In this document: positions 38,564 to 41,211 of the stretch, piece after piece
How the letters are laid out: every line of letters begins with the position of its first letter
How positions within the stretch are numbered: position 1 is the first letter of the stretch
Origin: Lachnospiraceae bacterium
GTDB lineage: Bacteria; Bacillota; Clostridia; Lachnospirales; Lachnospiraceae
DNA length: 41,211 bases
Direction: 5' to 3'
Assembly (NCBI GenBank): GCA_021203305.1
Contig: JAJQBK010000021.1
Coordinates: forward strand, 1-41,211
Position numbers and translations under genes: made by a program
The notes under the pieces: generated by a model
Database searches by the model: none
Seen by the model: the letters and a program-made list of their open reading frames with translations, nothing else
Told to the model about the DNA's origin: nothing

Positions 38564-39410
38564 TTAAATATCCTGGAAGTTAAGATCCAATTTCCACGCT
38601 TTCTTCTCCTGCACAACAATTCTCTGTGCCACATCATCATATTCAGCCTGAAAAAAACTAAAGTCAGCCAGCTCTTCCGTATGATCACGCAGCTTTTCCA
38701 TAATCCGTTTCTTATCATATACGGACGTACCAATTCCAAAAATCACGCCTCGAAGTATTTTAGGATCATACTTCAAATTTCTATTGTCTGACTCAGAGTA
38801 GACACATAGAGAATCTGTCAGAACAGCGCGAAACTCTTCCTCATGCTCCCATGCTTTGAGTTTCCGATACGTCTTTGCATCGTATACATTCAGGTATTGT
38901 TTTCTCCATTCATCTTCCGGTGAATATGCATCATAAACGCTGCTGATTTCCTCCGTTCCTGTAAGCCAGGACGCAATCTGCTTTCGTGTAAAACGCCCCA
39001 TCGCCTCAAAAAAATTACATTCTATCAATTCGCCCCCGTACTTAACCGGTCTTACAGTCAACGGCATACGAGAGTGATCTTTCAAAACCACTTTATAATT
39101 ATCTTCTGTCTCCTATATCCTTTAGAATTTTACCCAATGGAACATCATCGAAACAATGAATGTCTGGAATTATGCTCTTATGGTACAGCATGTCCTCATC
39201 ACTTTTAAGAAGACATAAGTCAACTGCCCGGCTCAGACTACATACGTAATTTCGAAACAAGCCCTCCCATGCGGCCTTATCGCCTTTCCAGAAAACCGTG
39301 ACGTATCCTTCTATTGGATCGTTAAGCTCATCAGGCGCCGCGAAATGGAAAGTGCAGTTTTCTATTTCAAGTAATGCACTTTTTATTGATCTGTAGTGGT
39401 AGAGAATCAT
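38564..39410 (-). pseudogene. DUF2971 protein gene with a frameshift
   Basis: Two adjacent minus-strand frames together make one DUF2971 protein of about 280 residues. The first (39410-39099) starts MILYHYRSIKSALLEIENCT and contains FAAPDELNDPIEG, the family's N-terminal signature; the second (to 38564) has WEHEEEFRAVLTD and DPKILRGVIFGIGTSVYDKK, the C-terminal signature. They differ by one in phase; the break lies within about 39,100-39,110, where skipping one base in AGAAGA restores the frame. It is either an inactivated gene or a sequencing error. DUF2971 genes are common in defence and mobile regions; the biochemical role is unknown. Confidence 0.75.
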
Positions 39411-39570
39411 TGATATAATCCGCCTTTCTCACGATTCCTGTTTGCAGAAAAGCTCCATCAACTATACATTACTGCTGAGTCTCTCTGCACAGTTCCGCCA
39501 AAAACATGTCAACATCATAGTACGGCGTGTATATTCTGCGCCATCTTCATAAAAACAGATCAGAAAAGAA

Positions 39571-39609
39571 GTCTCATCAGATGCTCGAAGATACGACGTC
39601 TGATGGGAC
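39571..39609 (-). terminator. Terminator of the full-length minus-strand Rpn gene
   Basis: GTCTCATCAGATG pairs with CGTCTGATGGGAC (with G-T pairs); followed on the minus strand by TTCTTTTCTGATC. The repeat begins at CTTCATAAAAACAG (39544). Left of it, 39469-39540 encodes on the minus strand a gene tail, YYDVDMFLAELCRETQQ and stop, from a protein I do not recognise. Confidence 0.7.
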
Positions 39610-39620
39610 TTTAAGCTGCC

Positions 39621-40640
39621 TCAGGCATGAAACCTGGAAGCAATGGCCTTACGGTCTTCCTCGGAGACCAGCATCATGTCCATGGCTTGGTCGGCAGTCC
39701 ATCCCATGGTTTTCATCAGGCTACGGACATTCTGGACTAGATTTTCAAGACGGCCTTTCTGCTGCCCCATCTGTAGTCCTTCCTGTCGGCCAATCTGAAT
39801 TCCCTCCTGTTGCCCCTGCCGCAGAAGGGTCTTCGCCTCATATTCCAGAATTTTTCCTCCCATAACCGATCTCACCTCTTTCTTAATGTTCGAATATTTT
39901 GCCGCGAGATTATCCACGACCTTTTCTGACATCTCAATAATCGTCTTTTTATAGTATGTACTGATCTGTCCGCGGTATTCCAGTTCATTCAGATGATCCG
40001 CAATCATCCGAAATTCGGCCTTCAGCGCGAACAGCTTCTCTTCATTTGCGTTATACTCCTTCAATTTCCTGTCGTAAGTAAAAATGTAGAACGGCAGAAG
40101 AAAAAGAAGATCTTTCTCAAGCAACTCCTCCAGCGAATAGCGCTGCATCTGAATCACAGGGATATCATATGTAAAAAATCCATCCCGGAACTTGAAATGA
40201 ATATACATCGTGTCCGGGGTGTTCCCGGTGCTCCTCAAAAAGAGAATGGCGCAGCCCGGAATCTCCACTTCCAGGGTATTGCCAACGACCTTTCCCTCAT
40301 CCAGGGCAACCTGGGTGGAATACTCAAACATCCGCACCAGCATGCTGCTGTCAGGGTTGGACTGACATTCCAGCAGGTACTTTCTGCTTTCCGCCCCAAT
40401 AATGGAGAAGCTGCCGTCCGTGACCCGCTTATCCTCCTCGCCGTCCTGCTGGTTGAGATAGTGCTCGTTTGGAAAAAATACGACCTGTTCATCGCCGGTA
40501 TAATTCTCGCCAAACACTTCATTAATCAACGGAATGATCAGCTGTCTGCAGTCATTCAACATGGTGCGGAACACATCATCATAGGGAGTACCAGTCTGTA
40601 CTCCAGCGTCCCTGTCGGCTTCCTCAGCCATCGGCATCAC
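39621..40640 (-). CDS. Rpn-family recombination-promoting nuclease / putative transposase, full length
   Basis: A 339-residue PD-(D/E)XK nuclease: GTPYDDVFRTMLNDCRQLIIPLINEVFGENYTGDEQVVFF, DGSFSIIGAESRKYLLECQS (core acidic residues and E-x-Q), PDSSMLVRMFEYSTQVALDEG, LFLRSTGNTPD and a long helical C-terminus with Gln/Gly-rich repeats (RQGQQEGIQIGRQEGLQMGQQKG). It has no strong ribosome binding site. Its leader and terminator recur at three truncated copies in this window, which makes leader-gene-terminator (about 40,776 to 39,544) look like a unit that has been copied. No terminal inverted repeats or target duplication are seen. Confidence 0.92.
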   Translation of the reverse strand: MMPMAEEADRDAGVQTGTPYDDVFRTMLNDCRQLIIPLINEVFGENYTGDEQVVFFPNEHYLNQQDGEEDKRVTDGSFSIIGAESRKYLLECQSNPDSSMLVRMFEYSTQVALDEGKVVGNTLEVEIPGCAILFLRSTGNTPDTMYIHFKFRDGFFTYDIPVIQMQRYSLEELLEKDLLFLLPFYIFTYDRKLKEYNANEEKLFALKAEFRMIADHLNELEYRGQISTYYKKTIIEMSEKVVDNLAAKYSNIKKEVRSVMGGKILEYEAKTLLRQGQQEGIQIGRQEGLQMGQQKGRLENLVQNVRSLMKTMGWTADQAMDMMLVSEEDRKAIASRFHA

Positions 40641-40694
40641 CGCCTTATCAGTATTGTCGCCAGCCCGCGGCGCAATCCTCTGGAGTACAGACTT

Positions 40695-40775
40695 ATATTA
40701 ACATGGTATGACAAAATCCGCAAGATGAGTCCGCGGATTTTTTTGTTGGGGAAATTTTGGGAAAACGCCTCCCGG
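40695..40775 (-). repeat. Rpn leader repeat, copy C (upstream of intact gene)
   Basis: Longest copy of the leader: AACATGGTATGACAAAATCC, then an 8-bp hairpin (AAATCCGC with GCGGATTT) with seven Ts on +, then AAATTTTGGGAAAACGCC. On the minus strand TTGCGG and TAATAT are 17 bases apart and may be the Rpn promoter; equivalent boxes are kept in the other copies. Confidence 0.75.
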
Positions 40776-41157
40776 GACCGCCGGGCAAACCGCGCACCGG
40801 TGCGCCAATCTGCACAAGGCCGGGAATATAAATGGAAAGAATTTCTAACCCCGGTTACTTGACAGATTAGCGCTTTGGGGCTATTATGAACAGGAAAAAC
40901 TAAAAGAATTAGTAATAAAGAAGAAAAACGTCTAAAATAATCAGTAATTCCGGCGACATCTACTATTCTCCTGCCGCCGATGAATCCCTGATAGGATAGC
41001 ACCAGGATCCGGAACGCTTCAGATCGTCGCTTCGCCGCGTCTGAAGGCTTTCGGAGGTCATAGAGCAAGCCACAACCCGCCTGGAAAGGACGGGATGGCG
41101 AAGCGCGTCCTTAATTGGAAAACAGATGAAAGCAGACAAAAACACAGGAGGAGGCTA
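40776..41157 (+). promoter_or_regulatory. Promoter and structured leader of the polysaccharide operon
   Basis: No gene is seen here. A promoter TTGACA (40859-40864), 17-bp spacer, TATTAT (40882-40887) starts a leader of about 265 bases. The leader has a CGGC/GCCG stem near 40,951-40,983, an 8-bp hairpin CTTCAGAT/GTCTGAAG at 41017-41046, and AAGGACG/CGTCCTT at 41086-41112, then AGGAGGAG before the ATG. A 14-bp palindrome GCGCACCGGTGCGC lies upstream of the promoter at about 40,791. A long hairpin-rich leader is what LoaP-controlled operons have; the 41017 hairpin is the best candidate recognition element. Confidence 0.65.
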
Positions 41158-41211
41158 ATGAACATCATTTTACTTTCCGGCGGAAGCGGCAAGCGGCTGT
41201 GGCCGCTTTCC
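41158..41211 (+). CDS. Mannose-1-phosphate guanylyltransferase, partial (5' end)
   Basis: Eighteen codons reach the window edge: MNIILLSGGSGKRLWPLS. The GG.G.RLWPLS motif is the nucleotide-binding start of GDP-mannose pyrophosphorylases (ManC/CpsB type), which make GDP-mannose for capsule or exopolysaccharide. AGGAGGAG precedes the ATG. It is probably the first gene of an operon that continues to the right. A different sugar nucleotidyltransferase is possible but LWPLS favours the mannose enzyme. Confidence 0.8.
   Translation, partial: MNIILLSGGSGKRLWPLS

Noticed and set aside
40791-40806. Palindrome GCGCACCGGTGCGC similar to the stem of the small-RNA terminator near 4446
   Set aside because: The shared GCGCACC/GGTGCGC is short; no T-run or other shared context, so common origin is not supported.
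39993-40862. 289-codon plus-strand frame overlapping the Rpn gene
   Set aside because: Shadow of the minus-strand Rpn gene; similar plus frames appear at the truncated copy near 33559.

Overview
The window looks like chromosome of a spore-forming, gut-type Lachnospiraceae (Clostridia). The evidence is the order tig-clpP-clpX-lon-ysxC, an alpha/beta small acid-soluble spore protein, strong AGGAGG ribosome binding sites, sigma-A promoters with 16-17 bp spacers, and a LoaP-type NusG paralogue. Species cannot be named from sequence alone.

Region 1 (1 to about 3,031) is AT-rich and looks like the end of an integrated element. It holds a hypothetical protein, a ribbon-helix-helix regulator facing a tandem-repeat operator, a surface lipoprotein with SH3 and CAP domains, and two small orphans. 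It ends at the 3' part of a tRNA (proline-like), which I read as an attR site. Region 2 (3.07-5.05 kb) has a secreted C39-like peptidase, a decayed HAD gene, and a PBECR-type RNase gene. Immediately downstream of the RNase is a compact, structured small-RNA gene with a consensus promoter and its own terminator; this is the most novel-looking item in the window.

Region 3 (5.3-31.6 kb) is a GC-rich core of housekeeping genes. In order: an unknown gene with cstA behind a promoter, phased repeats and a leader terminator; a divergent SASP gene; tig, clpP, clpX, lon, ysxC (protein folding and proteolysis); an AI-2E permease, a HAD-CPBP fusion and thiN in an overlapping operon; gpmI; a coiled-coil protein; asnB; an enolase paralogue lacking the catalytic lysine; a large membrane protein; a 113-bp MITE-like element with a perfect 8-bp target duplication; an aminotransferase; a NUDIX hydrolase; a phospholipase C-like protein; an MFS permease; and loaP.

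Region 4 (31.6-40.8 kb) is a mosaic of accessory genes and wreckage: a Fic protein, two full-length Rpn-family nucleases, at least three internally deleted Rpn copies, scattered pieces of one AAA-ATPase/PD-(D/E)XK gene family, two type II toxin-antitoxin pairs, an AbiEi antitoxin whose toxin is cut off after eight codons, and a frameshifted DUF2971 gene. Several junctions fall at short homologies. Region 5 (40.86 kb to the end) is a strong promoter, a long structured leader and the start of a mannose-1-phosphate guanylyltransferase gene, probably the head of a polysaccharide operon. I infer that LoaP originally sat next to this operon and antiterminates it, and that region 4 has grown between them.
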